From: Lingula anatina
Taxonomy: Eukaryota; Brachiopoda; Lingulata; Lingulida; Lingulidae
Direction: 5' to 3'
DNA: 64,000 nt
Assembly (NCBI RefSeq): GCF_001039355.2
Contig: NW_019775524.1
Coordinates: 1,294,065-1,358,064 of the forward strand
Below are positions 11,247-24,700 of this stretch, piece after piece. Each line of letters opens with the position of its first letter. Within the stretch, counting starts at the first letter, position 1. The position numbers and the translations under genes were made by a program. Below the pieces are notes generated by a model. The model was not told where the DNA came from. It made no database searches and was given only the letters and a program-made list of their open reading frames with translations.

Positions 11247-13252
11247 CTGTAAGGTAAATAAAATAAACATTTTATTTTTCACACAAAAAACAAAACAAAT
11301 TCTTCCAAATACAGACATGCTGAAACTGTCGGTCTGATCGGTCATGACCGGGAAATTTTGTCTGGACCGGTAGAAAATTGGACTTGGTCGGTCCAAAGGA
11401 CCGACAAGAGTTTTAAGAACTGCAATTTTGAATTTACAGTCATCTTTCGACATACTTCACTAATAAAATAATATAAAACCCAAAGCGTTTTTTCCCTTCC
11501 GTTTCAAAACTATCACATTCACAAACAAAGTAAGCTACCCTAATCGTACTGGTAGTATCTGTCCCAAATGAATAGAGTGATTTCCGGTCCGACAAAAATC
11601 CATTCGGTCCGGCAAATTTTTCATTACTGCTGGTCCAAATGTCCGGCAATTCTGAAAAGTTTTCAGCATGTCTGCAAATAACAGAGAATACAAGGGAAAA
11701 GTAGAAACAATGGATCCACTTTTGTCTTGTGGGTCAAAACTGAAACAAAATCTATCATCCACTGTAGTACTGTAGTAGAGTTAATTATTCTCACAGAATA
11801 AAAGTGAGTTCATAGTTGTTGAGATTTAACAGGAGTGGAGACAAGTGTTATCAATACATAAACGCAAATTACGGTTACAAGCTAAAGCTAACTATAATAT
11901 CACCATTATATTACCCTGACATATATGTTATGGGGGTTAAAAAAGGAAACGTCTTTTATCAACAGCATTTTGCTCAATTATTTGCTTGTATTACAATCTG
12001 ACTCATGATCATCACAACACACAATCACTGAATCAGGCCAAGATAAAGGTCTACTTCAAAGACTGCCTAAATATCAAGCAGAATAATCAAAATCCTACAT
12101 TCTTAATTGTTGTCTAGAAAAATATCATAAAGTGAAATGTTCGATATCATTGTAAATCAAAAACCAGATTAAATACTTCAACACTACCTTAAAGATACTG
12201 TTACCACTTCTTTCTCTGCTTCCGGCCTTCCTCAAACTTGTTTTGGTAATTACGTCATCAAAATATGTGTAGTACTCTCTACTGATGTCTTTTTTATTCA
12301 TTATGCATTCTACTGAATGATATTAACACCCATATAATCAAATGCCGCAAATATAGCATTTGATGGATTTCAATGAGTCAAAACAAGACTTTCTTTCACT
12401 CATTCCATTTAAACAGTTTCGAGAAGTTATGAGAGTATATCATTAAAATTCAACATGGCGGCATGCCTGCAGTGCTTTGCTCAACTGGGGTAGGTTGAAA
12501 TTTTGCTTTCAAAGTATACACGAGACTCACTTAAGTAATTAGATTTTATTGAGAAAAGGCTGGAAAAAACTGGCAAATAAAGTGTTTGGGAAATTGATAA
12601 AGTGACACTCATATTTACTGAACGCTTGACTGTTATGTCGACCTTGGCAAAGGAACGGGGATTTTCATTGTTGTGGCATGACTTATGTTTACATTTTTAT
12701 CACTGCGTAGATTGGCACGTTTATCAAACTTGGCCCAAGTCCATGTAGATAAATCTTTGTCACTTGAAGAAAATGGAAGCGAGTTAACCTAAAATCAGAG
12801 ATGAAATGTATTAGCACTTTTCTGACTTAGAGGAAAAGATTGAAAAAAGATGTTGGTCATAAAGAAAGGGATGGGCCTGGCCTCTGGTTGCGCTTGATGT
12901 AGTCTTTAGCATTAAATCACGCGAATATTGAAGGAAGGTTTAAAAATGATTATGTTTTATTGAAATCATGCAGTTTTTCATTTGCTAATGAACGACTGAA
13001 ATTTTCTGTATTTGTGTGTGAGTTAGGAGATAGAAGGGTAAAGATGAAGAACTTGGAACAAAGAGGAAATGAGGTTGAATCATATTTTATTAAAAAACAG
13101 GAACTTGACCTTTGACATCTTTTACTGAGTAACTACCGTAATGTTTTTGTTAAGTAGAAAATATAAAGTTTTATGCTGATAAGAAGGATAGACCTCCAAT
13201 TTAAAAGTAGTCACCATGTAAAAGAACATAATATCATTATTTACTCTTTCAG
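11247..13252. other. CHMP2A 5' intron and shared CHMP2A/CSDE1 upstream region
   Basis: From 11247 to about 12187 lies an intron in the CHMP2A 5' UTR, holding the MITE at 11312-11674. A minus-strand donor (AAG|GTAGTG, exon edge 12188) marks the probable first CHMP2A exon. The area between about 12200 and 13000 probably holds divergent promoters for CHMP2A and CSDE1, because the CSDE1 exon at 13253 starts with an acceptor and needs an upstream non-coding exon. No TATA box or other core element could be assigned. Confidence 0.5.
11312..11674. mobile_element. MITE, 363 bp, 6-bp target duplication CAAATA
   Basis: The ends are inverted: the left begins CAGACATGCTGAAACT and the right finishes TTTTCAGCATGTCTG. 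CAAATA flanks both sides (11306-11311 and 11675-11680). The interior has repeated GGTCCG/CGGACC motifs. No transposase is encoded. A diverged partial copy of the right half is at 41758-41838, so this is a dispersed family. CAG-type ends suggest hAT, but that superfamily makes 8-bp duplications and only 6 bp match here. Confidence 0.8.
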
Positions 13253-16200
13253 CAGTCTCTCCTACTAGACACTCTCTCTATCTACCTGATCTCCTTGGTC
13301 CCTTTTGTACCACAAGAAGCAACTTCTCTGTAAAGCCGAATCAATTTAAAAGAAGCACTATAATCTTACCCAGAAGTCAGAGCAAGCACTGCCACATCTG
13401 AGGGGAAGAGGAAACATCTGGGAATTCAAGCAAAAACATCAAACAAAAAAGGGAACCAACTTGAAGCCGCTAATATATCAAGAATAACAATGGCAACTCC
13501 TCAGGTGAAGGTAAGAATTCCACAAATACCTTGAAGCATTATTTTCATGATATCTTGTGATGTAAGATGATGACTTTTATTTAAGTGAAATAACTTTTAA
13601 TTTTGTAATAAAACTGTAGGAAGAAGTTAAAAAAGACAAAAAAAAACCACACACACACACACNAATCAATAAAAATCATAAAAAATAATACTTTAAGTGC
13701 TTCAAATAATGTCTCTATTAATAAGAACCCACTTAGACTTCCAAGAACTGGTGAAGAGTCAAATAATAGAAATCAATTGAAATCACATAAATTCTGACCC
13801 ATGCCTTTTCACCACCAAAACTTGACTTTCAGTAGTGCCATCACATTCTTTACAAATTTCCTCTAGTTAAAGAAAAAGGAGCTGGGAGACGTTTATTCAG
13901 CATGATGTTTAGGTGAATTGAAATAAATTTTTTTTCGTGCTGCTTATGTGAGTCAACTTAATATATTGAATCCCTCATCTTAACTATAAAAATACAAAAA
14001 AAAAAAAAAAAAAAAAAACAATTGCCTATAGCACTTTTGTTTGATATATATTGATGTAACAACTTATCAGGATGGCTGGCGTATAAGTGTCAAAATGTCA
14101 GACAGAATAATTAATGTTTATTCTGTAAATATCCATAATGTAATAGAATTTGGAGGCACATCATTTTTATCAATACATGTATCTATGAATATATGGAAGC
14201 TTTCCATCACATGATGAAGATCAGTTTCCATTAGGTAACCTTGGATTCCCTATCCTGTAGAGATGTCTGGGGGTTTATTGGATACTGCTGTATCTATTGA
14301 GAATGTTTTGGCATTGGTTGAAGAAAGCCTTTGTAAATAGATAGAGACCATCTTATATTATTGCTGCCTCCTTTCTTGTTTGTATGTTATACTGGAAAGT
14401 TTTAGAAATCACCAACTAAATTGAGGGAGCTTCTCAACTATCTGTTCAGGTTTTTATTCCATTGAATTATTTTAAATAGTTAATAATGATGATTATTACA
14501 ACAACAGCAATAATAAAAATGATAATTAAAAAATGATGATAATAATAATAATGAAATAATAATAATATTCAATATGATTATAATTGAAAGTTATACAGTC
14601 ATCACAATTTTGGATATATTTTTGTGTAAACTGTTAATGATTATGTGATGTTTTCTTACTTTTTACATTGTGAAAGATAAGTTGTATTTCTGAAGTGTAC
14701 AATGAAAAAGAAGAAAGAGAGGAAGAAAATAACATTGCCCTAAATGGAAATATGTAAAGCAGTTTATCAAATTATTATGTAACACTGTCATATATTTTCT
14801 GCACATGAAAGATCTCAGGCTTTGAACACAGAGTGCCATACACTATGTACCAATTTAGTTACAGTGCTCTACAGATGAGGCTATGCAATATTTTACTGGT
14901 CTGGAATCTGGGTGTTTCATTTTCATCAATCATGAATCATGCATTGAGCTCATGCCAGCAATGTTGAATGTCAAGTTAGGCAGGCCTGCATACTGGATCT
15001 GGGAGGGAGGATGATGTGATAACATTACACACCAAGGATGTAACATAGATTTCCTGCGTGAAAAAAAGCTAAACCAAGAAAAGGGGAAAAATCAATAAAT
15101 GTATGTCCAGCAGCTGTGGAGTGTCGGGTTCCCTTCCTATGAGTTCTACAGACAGAGGATGCTGTGTACCTGTAGTAGAGAGTCTGTTTGTAAAATTAGA
15201 CTACTCACTGCTGTGTTGTGATAAAGACATACTATGTAATCTCTCTTATTAGGTTGTATTCACACTAGGATTGGTTTGAGCTTGAAGTGGGCTTGCTTGT
15301 GTCATTAGACAGCTAGATTAGAGAGACATGTTGGGGACTCTCTGTTATCTGGAATGAGGTGGTCTCCATTGTATACAGATTCAGGGCAAGAGATGAAGAA
15401 AAAGAAAATCCATCTTACAAAAAACCCAAAAGTGTAATTACAAATCTGAATTTTGCAGCAGACAGGAGTCTGTGACTTTCATTTAATTTCTGTCTGAAGA
15501 GAAAATTTACTGGTAATTGTTAAAGGGATTACATCTCTTTGTATAAGATTCATAGTTCACAATAAATACATTGTAAATAACTAGTAGAAATATGATAAAT
15601 TCTATTTGGCTCAATTGCAATTATTCTGCAGTCTGTGCTTGGCATCATAACATGTGACCTCCATACAGGGCTACCCTCTGTAATTATACCTTAAGAGATT
15701 ATTACAAAAACAAGCTTAAAAAAAAAGGAACTAACTATGAATGTCGGAACAGATTCATTAACCATTGATTAGCATGGAAAATTGCTGTTTACCACATTTA
15801 TTTATTTTTTTTTTTGACAAAATGAATAGTTGTTTTCCCTTAAATTCATTTGTGTATTGGGAATGGATTACCAACTATCTCTTGAATTTAAGCCTGTCAA
15901 TATATTGATTTAAGCTTCTTTTTATTTGGAGCATCATATATTGTAATCTTCTGTGCATTACACAAATTTTGAATTGATGAAGAAAATCATTTAAATGCTT
16001 TGTTACAAGGCTTCTATCCTTTAGTTCACTGACTACCACAATGATTTATGAATCACCAGATATAAAAGTGATAAGTAGTTATAATTTATAATTTAATTTA
16101 TAATTATCAGAGAAAGAAGGCTTAGACTATAATTTCTGCTCCTTGCCAATTTCAGTGCTAGATTACTTTATATCTCTATATATTGCCTCACATTTGGGTG

Positions 16201-18424
16201 CTTAATGTGAGTGTTTGTAAATTGCCAGGCTTTCCCATCGCCGCCAGCCCACGACCCCGCCATCCTTGCCTTCGAGAGATCCACAGCAGGAACAACCAAT
16301 GGAAATTATGGAAACATTGCCGTACAGCAACAGCCTGGAAGTAATAACAATCTCACCAGCGGGATTCGAGAAACTGGAATTGTTGAAAAATTATTGGTAA
16401 GAATATGGAAACTTGATTGTAATGTAAGGGTAATCCATATGATCTGTATAATATGAGGTAAAATAGATGAAGGATAATTGAATAAATTGTTAATAAAAAA
16501 GGCCAAGAGATAGAATATTTGTTAAGAAGGTGTCTTAATCGAAACGATAAGAAAAAAATTTGTTTAGAACTTGTCTTAATCAAAACAATAAGAAAAAAAA
16601 AATCAAGCAAAGCCTTTCAATGTGAAGAGCGTGTCTTTATTTGCACTGGAAAGAATTCAGAATAAACACAGATGGTGAACATGTTTCTTACACTGTTTAA
16701 GTAATATTCTATTGGCATAAGAGTTAGCAGGGCAATTAAGCATAAAATATCATGGCTTGGCCACCTGTTGGATAGAAAGGATCCTCTCCCAGATGCTCTT
16801 TCCAAAAGTGCACTTTGAAGGTAAGATGTTTCCATTGCCATTTTGTTGGTTTTAGGTGAATAGTTTGGTCGTGTGTGTACTAACAGCCTTCTATTTCTGT
16901 ACTTTTCCAGCATTCCTATGGGTTTATTCAATGCTGTGAACGTGACGCTAGACTATTCTTCCACTTCAGTGAATACAATGGAGATGTGGATAACATGAAA
17001 ATAGGAGGTAAAGGCATCAGAGATTTCTGAGTAATATCTGGAGTCGCACATCTGCATTTAAAGCAGTTATTCCTTCCTAAATTATTAATTTGAAAATTCA
17101 GTCGAACCAATCTGTGTAGTAGAATTTATGAATTTTTGATGAAAGTTGAACATCGTAGTAGAGAGTAAAATTGGTGGGATATATGTATAATAGATAATAC
17201 AGTTGGTAGCTGAATTAGTAAACGATGTATCTTATGAATATATGAATGAACCTCCATCTGCAGTGGTTGATGTTCAGATTGATGAACTATACATGAATGT
17301 GTAAAAGGAATCATGGTGGTCATACAACCACTGTAGATGAAATGCCAGGGCCACATTATATTATATAATATAACCTGAGGTGCGTTTTCCAGATGCGGTT
17401 GAATTCTACCAGTCTTATGACAAAAGAACTGGCAAGCCAATAGCATGTGGTGTAGTCAAATCGGATTCCAGTGAAATTTCCTATGAAATTTTGAGTGCAG
17501 AACGCATTAATGGAACAGTGGCTGCCGAGGCCAAACCTGTGAACAGGCGCCATGTAAGAACATGTAGTGGTTTGTGAAACTTTGTTAAAAACAAAAAGAA
17601 ACTCTTTCTAAATTATTTAATAATGCACTAAATGCTGCCTGTTGAATATTGAAAAATGATTACCACAGAATATTTTAAGATTTTCATCTGACGAAATATA
17701 ATGTGACAATAGTGTTTTAAACGTTTCAAAAATTGATAGTGCATAGTTACAATGGCCAATTTTGCCAACATTTGGTGAATGGAGTCTTTCTGTTGTCTTC
17801 TAGTCTCTGACTGGTGTAGGACCCCAGGACGGACTGGGGAGAGTGTCCTATGAGAACAGTGGCGAGTGGTTCTTTGTGCCGTTTGGCCAAGAAGACGTGG
17901 AAGATGGTTTCAAACTGAAACCAGGAGACAAAGTCACTTTCTTCTTGGCAACTGACAAAAGGTGCTTATGAAATATTGGCTGTCTCTTTGAAAGACCAGT
18001 AGACGTTCATATTTTGCTAAAATAAATGTAATGCAACCCAGTAATATAGTATTACAAAAACTTGAATACATAACTGGAGATCCCCAATTGTTCATAAAGT
18101 ATCCAACATTCTATGTTGTTAATTGTATGCAGTAAGAAACAGTGTTTTGAGAAAACTTAAAAGCTTCAACATTGAAGCATGGTGTACAGGAGTACAAGAT
18201 GTGTTTTTCATCTGTTTTCTAGGAACGGCAACATCCGTGCCAAGAAGATCCAGGTTGTCCAGGAGCGCTACCAGGGCGTGGTCTGTTCTATGAAGGATTC
18301 CTTTGGTTTCATTGAGAGGGCAGATGTTGTCAGGGAGATCTTCTTCCACTACAGTGAATACCAGAATGACATCAATGAACTGATTCTAGGGGACGACGTG
18401 GACTTCTCTGTGCAGATCAGAAAT
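13253..18424 (+). CDS. CSDE1: CSDE1/UNR, exons 1-6 (primary haplotype, 5' half)
   Basis: Exon 1 (5' UTR plus MATPQVK) runs 13253-13510 with ATG at 13490. It is followed by 16229-16396, 16911-17007, 17393-17553, 17804-17961 and 18223-18424. Together they encode residues 1-269. Visible are CSD1 (about 54-120; SYGFIQ and LFFHFSEY), a non-canonical CSD-like segment (about 150-205) and the start of CSD2 (from about 218; FGFIER and IFFHYSEY). The matching 3' half is not the next sequence but 33199-37350, beyond an inserted second-haplotype contig. Segment 13119-18579 duplicates 18581-about 23690, and coding differences between the two are silent. CSDE1 binds purine-rich mRNA in the cytoplasm and controls translation and stability. 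Intron 1 is about 2.7 kb and contains a poly(A)-ended insertion (13664-14020). Confidence 0.92.
13664..14020 (+). mobile_element. Haplotype-specific insertion ending in poly(A)
   Basis: Relative to the second haplotype (19105-19135, where a CA repeat runs straight into ATTGCCTATA), this copy carries about 357 extra bases ending in a 23-base A run (13996-14018). A poly(A) end beside a flank that matches the other copy suggests a retroposed (SINE-like) insertion. No ORF and no A/B-box promoter were recognised. The single N at 13663 touches its left edge, so the left boundary is uncertain and an assembly artefact is possible. Confidence 0.4.
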
Positions 18425-18579
18425 GTAGGAGTTTTGTTTGCCTGAAATTGAATCTGAACTCAAAATTTTTTATTATGAAGCAGATTTTTAAATTTCTGAT
18501 TTTAGCCTTAGTTATGCAACAAAAATGGGTTTGATAACATTTTGTAACATCCCTCTCACACTTAATTAACCCTCAATCA

Positions 18580-18580
18580 N
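18580..18580. other. Assembly join: primary haplotype to second-haplotype contig
   Basis: A single N. The sequence before it is inside CSDE1 intron 6. The sequence after it restarts upstream of CSDE1 exon 1, matching 13119 onward. Confidence 0.9.
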
Positions 18581-18716
18581 CCTTTTACTGAGTAACTACC
18601 ATAACGTTTTTGTTAAGTAGAAAATATAAAGTTTTATCCTGATAAGAAGGATAGACCTCCAATTTAAAAGTAGTCACCATGAAAAAGAACGTAATATCAT
18701 TAATTTACTCTTTCAG

Positions 18717-21700
18717 CAGTCTCTCCTACTAGACACTCTCTCTATCTACCTGATCTCCTTGGTCCCTTTTGTACCACAAGAAGCAACTTCTCTGTAAAGC
18801 CGAATCAATTTAAAAGAAGCACTATAATCTTACCCAGAAGTCAGAGCAAGCACTGCCACATCTGAGGGGAATAGAAAACATCTGGGAATTCAAGCAAAAA
18901 CATCAAACAAAAAAGGGAACCAACTTGAAGCCGCTAATATATCAAGAAAAACAATGGCAACTCCTCAGGTGAAGGTAAGAATTCCACAAATACCTTGAAG
19001 CATTATTTTCATGATATCTTGTGATGTAAGATGATAAGACTTTTATTTAAGTAAAATAACTTAAAATTTTGTAATAAAACCGTAGAAAGAACTTAAAACA
19101 AACACGCACGCACGCACGCACACACACATTGCCTATATCACATATGTTTGATATATATTGATATAACAACTTATCAGGATGGCTGGCGTGTAAGTGTCAA
19201 AATGTCAGACAGAATAATTAATGTTTATTCTGTAAATATCCATAATGTAATAGAATTTGGAGGCACATCATTTTTATCAATACATGCATCTATGAATATA
19301 TGGAAGCTTTCCATCACATGATGAAGATCAGTTTCCATTAGGTAACCTTGGATTCCCTATCCTGTAGAGATGTCTGGGGGTTTATTGGATACTGCTGTGT
19401 CTATTGAGAATGTTTTGGCATTGGTTGAAGAAATCCTTTGTAAATAGATAGAGACCATCTTATATTATTGCTGCCTCCTTTCTTGTTTGTATGTTATACT
19501 GGAAAGTTTTAGAAATCACCAACTAAATTGAAGAAGCTTCTCAACTATCTGTTCAGGTTTTTATTCCATTGAATTATTTTAAGTAGTTAATAATGATGAT
19601 TATTACAGCAACAACAATAATAAAAATGATAATAAAAAAATGATAATAATAATAATAATAATAATAATGATAATATTCAGTATGATTATAATTGAAAGTA
19701 ATACAGTCATCACAATTTTGGATATATTTTTGTGTAAACTGTTAATGATTATGTGATGTTTTCTTACTTTTTACATTGTGAAAGAAAAGTTGTATTTCTG
19801 AAGTGTAAAATGAAAAAGAAGAAAGAGAGGAAGAAAATAACATTGCCCTAAATGGAAATATGTAAAGCAGTTTATCAAATTATTATGTAACACTGTCATA
19901 TATTTTCTGCACATGAAAGATCTCAGGCTTTGAACACAGAGTGCCATACACTATGTACCAATTTAGTTACAGTGCTCTACAGATGAGGCTATGCAATATT
20001 TTACTGGTCTGGAATCTGGGTGTTTCATTTTCATCAATCATGAATCATGCATTGAGCTCATGCCAGCAATGTTGAATGTCAAGTTAGGCAGGCCTGCATA
20101 CTGGATCTGGGAGGGAGGATGATGTGATAACATTACACACCAAGGATGTAACATAGATTTCCTGCGTGAAAAAAACCTAAAGCAAGAAAAGGGGAAAAAA
20201 TCAATAAATGTATGTCCAGCAGCTGTGTAGTGTCGGGTTCCCTTCCTACGAGTTCTAAAGACAGAGGATGCTGTGTACCTGTAGTAGAGAGTCTGTAAAA
20301 TTAGACTACTCACTGCTGTGTTGTGATAAAGACATGCTATGTAATCTCTCTTATTAGGTTGTATTCACACTAGGATTGGTTTGAACTTGAAGTGGGCTTG
20401 CTTGTGTCATTAGACAGCTAGATTAGAGAGACATGTTGGGGACTCTCTGTTATCTGGAATGAGGTGGTCTCCATTGTATACAGATTCAGGGCAAGAGATG
20501 AAAAAAAAAAGAAAATCCATCTTACAAAAAACCCAAAAGTGTAATTACAAATGTGAATTTTGCAGCAGACAGGAGTCTGTGACTTTCATTTAATTTCTGT
20601 CTGAAGAGAAAATTTATTGGTAATTGTTAAAGGGATTACATCTCTTTGTATAAGATTCATATTTCACAATAAATACATTGTAAATAACTAGTAGAAGTAT
20701 AATAAATTCTATTTGGCTCAATTGCAATTATTCTGCAATCTGTGCTTGCCATCATACCATGTGACCTCCATACAGGGATACCCCCTCTGTAATTATCCCC
20801 GAAGAGATTATTACAAATACAAGCTTTAAAAAAAAAAAGGAACTAACTATGAATGTCGGAACAGATTCATAACCATTGATTAGCATGGGAAAATTGCTGT
20901 TTACCCCAGGAAATTTTTTTTTTTTTTGACAAAATGAATAGTTGTTATCCCTTAAATTCATTTGTGTACTGGGAATGGATTACCAACTACCTATTGAATT
21001 TAAGCCTGTCAATATATTGATTTAAGGCATTAAGCTTCTTTTTATTTGGAGCATCACATGTTGTAATCTTCTGTGCATTACACAAATTTTAAATTGACGA
21101 AGAAAACCATTTAAGTGCTTTGTTACAAGGCTTCTATCCTTTAGTTAACTTACTACCACAATGATTTATGAATCACCAGATATAAAAGTGATAAATAGTT
21201 ATAATTTATAATTTAATATATAATTTTAGAGTAAGAAGGCTTAGACTGTAATTTCTGCTCCTTACATTTAGTGTTAGATTACTTTATATCTCTATATATT
21301 GCCTCACATTTGGGTGCTTTATGTGTGTGTTTGTAAATTGCCAGGCTTTCCCATCGCCGCCAGCCCATGACCCCGCCATCCTTGCCTTCGAGAGATCCAC
21401 AGCAGGAACAACCAATGGAAATTATGGAAACATTGCCGTACAGCAACAGCCTGGAAGTAATAACAATCTCACCAGCGGGATTCGAGAAACTGGAATTGTT
21501 GAAAAATTATTGGTAAGAATATGGAAACTTGATTGTAATGTAAGGGTAATCCATATGATCTGTATAATATGTGGTAAAAAAGATAAGGGATAATTGAATA
21601 AAATGTTAATAAAAAGGGCCAGGAGATAGAATATTTGTTTAGAAGGTGTCTTAATCAAAACAATAAGAAAAAAATTTGTTTAGAACTTGTCTTAATGGAA

Positions 21701-24700
21701 ACAATAAGAAAAAAATCAAGCAAAGCCTTTTAATGTGAAAAGTGTGTCTTTATTTGCACTGGAAAGAATTCAGAATAAACACAGATGGTGAACATGTTTC
21801 TTACACTGTTTAAGTAATATTCTATGGCATAAGAGTTAACAGGGCAATTAAGCATAAAATATCATGGCTTGGCCACCTGTTGGATAGAAAGAATCCTCTC
21901 CCAGATGCTCTTTCCTGAAAGTGCACTTTGAAGATAAGATGTTTCCATTGCCATTTTGTTGGTTTTAGGTGAATAGTTTGGTTGTGTGTGTACTAACAGC
22001 CTTCTATTTCTGTACTTTTCCAGCATTCCTATGGGTTTATTCAATGCTGTGAACGTGACGCTAGGCTATTCTTCCACTTCAGTGAATACAATGGAGATGT
22101 GGATAACATGAAAATAGGAGGTAGAGGCATCAGAGATTTCTGAGTAATATCTGGAGTCACACATCTGCATTTAAAGCAGTTATTCATTCCTAAATTATTA
22201 ATTTAAAAATTCAGTCGAACCAATCTGTGTAGTAGAATTTATGAATTTTTGATGAAAATTGAATATCGTAGTAGAGAGTAAAATTGGTGGGATATGTGTA
22301 CAATAGAAAATACAGTTGGTAGCTGAATTAGTAAACAATGTATCTTATGAATATATGAATGAACCTCCATCTGCAGTGGTTGATGTTCAGATTGATGGAC
22401 TATACATGTATGTGTTAAAAGGAATCATGGTGGTCATACAGCCACTTTAGATGAAATGCCAGGGCCACATATCATATTATATAATATAACCCGAGGTGCA
22501 TTTTCCAGATGCGGTTGAATTCTACCAGTCTTATGACAAAAGAACTGGCAAGCCAATAGCATGTGGTGTAGTCAAATCAGATTCCAGTGAAATTTCCTAT
22601 GAAATCTTGAGTGCAGAACGAATTAATGGAACAGTGGCTGCCGAGGCCAAACCTGTGAACAGGCGCCATGTAAGAACATGTAGTGGTTTGTGAAACTTTG
22701 TTAAAAACAAAAAAGAAACAAAGGATTCGTGGAATATACTCTTTCTAAATTATTTCATAATGCTCTAAATGCTGCCTGTTGAATATTGAAAAATGATTAC
22801 TGCAGAATATTTTAAGATTTTCATTTGATGAAATAGAATGTGACTATAGATTTTTAAACGTTTCAAGAATTGATAGCGCATGTTTACAATGGCCAATTTT
22901 CCCAACATTTGGTGAAAGGAGTCTTTCTGTTGTCTTCTAGTCTCTGACTGGTGTAGGACCCCAGGACGGACTGGGGAGAGTGTCCTATGAGAACAGTGGC
23001 GAGTGGTTCTTTGTGCCGTTTGGCCAAGAAGACGTGGAAGATGGTTTCAAACTGAAACCAGGAGACAAAGTCACTTTCTTCTTGGCAACTGACAAAAGGT
23101 GCTTATGAAATATTGGCTGTCTCTTTGAAAGACCAATAGACGTTCATATTTTGCTGAAATGAATGTAATGCAACCCAGTAATAAAGTATTACAAAAACTT
23201 GAATACATAACTGGAGATCCCCAATTGTTCATAAAGTATCCAACATTCTGTGTTGTTAATTGTATGCAGTAAGAAACAGTTTTTTGAGAAAACTTAAAAG
23301 CTTCAACATTGAAGCATGGTGTACAGGAGTACAAGATGTATTTTTCATCTGTTTTCTAGGAACGGCAACATCCGTGCCAAGAAGATCCAGGTTGTCCAGG
23401 AGCGCTACCAGGGCGTGGTCTGTTCTATGAAGGATTCCTTTGGTTTTATTGAGAGGGCAGATGTCGTCAGGGAGATCTTCTTCCACTACAGTGAATACCA
23501 GAATGACATCAATGAACTGATTCTAGGGGATGACGTGGACTTCTCTGTGCAGATCAGAAACGTAGGAGATTCGTTTGCCTAAAATTGAATTTGAAGCCAC
23601 AACTTTTCTTTATGAAGTAGATTTTTAAATTAATGATGTTAACGTTATTTATGTAACAAAAATGGGTTTGATAATATTGGTAACAATCCTCACACTTCCT
23701 TGGAAAAAAATCTAAGACAACAGCAGATGTGTGGCTCTTAAAATTTCAATTTTGTCACTTTGGTAACATTCCTGTTACTCTTCATCCTTTATCCACCAAA
23801 TTAAAACAAAAAGTAAACAAGTGAAATGTTATATTTCCCTGTCTTGCCTTCCCCCAGGGTAAGGAAGTAGCCGTAGATATCAGGCACCTGGCGGAAGGCA
23901 CTGTCATATTTGAAGATGTCAGTCTGGAAACTACCAAAGGGAAAATTCAGAAAACGCTGAAGAACTCGCACAACCGAAGGCAGAGTGATCCTCTCGCGGG
24001 CAGGATAGTGTACCAAGCTAAAACTGGGTACGTGGGTGCTCCTCTCGTTACTTTTTGACTGTTTGAAAAAGTAAAGTGAAAAAAAAATACTAATAAGAAG
24101 GAGGAAGTTGTCAGCAAAAGGGTTGGAACAAATATAAAGTTTTTTCCAGAGGAGGCAATTGTCCTGTAGGTTCATCAAGATCACAAATATAATATTTTAT
24201 TTCTTGGCTAGTTGAGATTCCCTTGTAATGTTTTATTACATTTGTAGGCCATCCCTATGCAACTTAATTTTATTTCATTTCTAGGTCAGTTGAGATCCCC
24301 TATGTAATATTTTATTTCATATCTAGGTCAGTCGAGATCCCCTATGGAGACAAGGACCAGAAGGGTGATTACACGTTGCAGTGTGGGGACTTAGTTGAAT
24401 TTAACATTGCAACAGACAGAAGAGATAAACTGCAAAGAGGAACTAACATCAGACTTCTGGAAGAAACATTTAAAGTGAATGCTGAAAAGAGGGAGTATGT
24501 AAGTATCATATTTTTTTCGGGCAGCCATGTTCAAACAGAACTTTACTAATTGTTATGTGGGAAGTAAGATTTGTATGGTTCTTACCACAGAAATGGTTCT
24601 TGTAGGCTTAGGGTATTATACGTAAAGGTGAATTGAAATTGTGACTTAAAAATAATATTTGTTTTGCTGATATATCTCTTACATAAATATTCCTTTTCCC

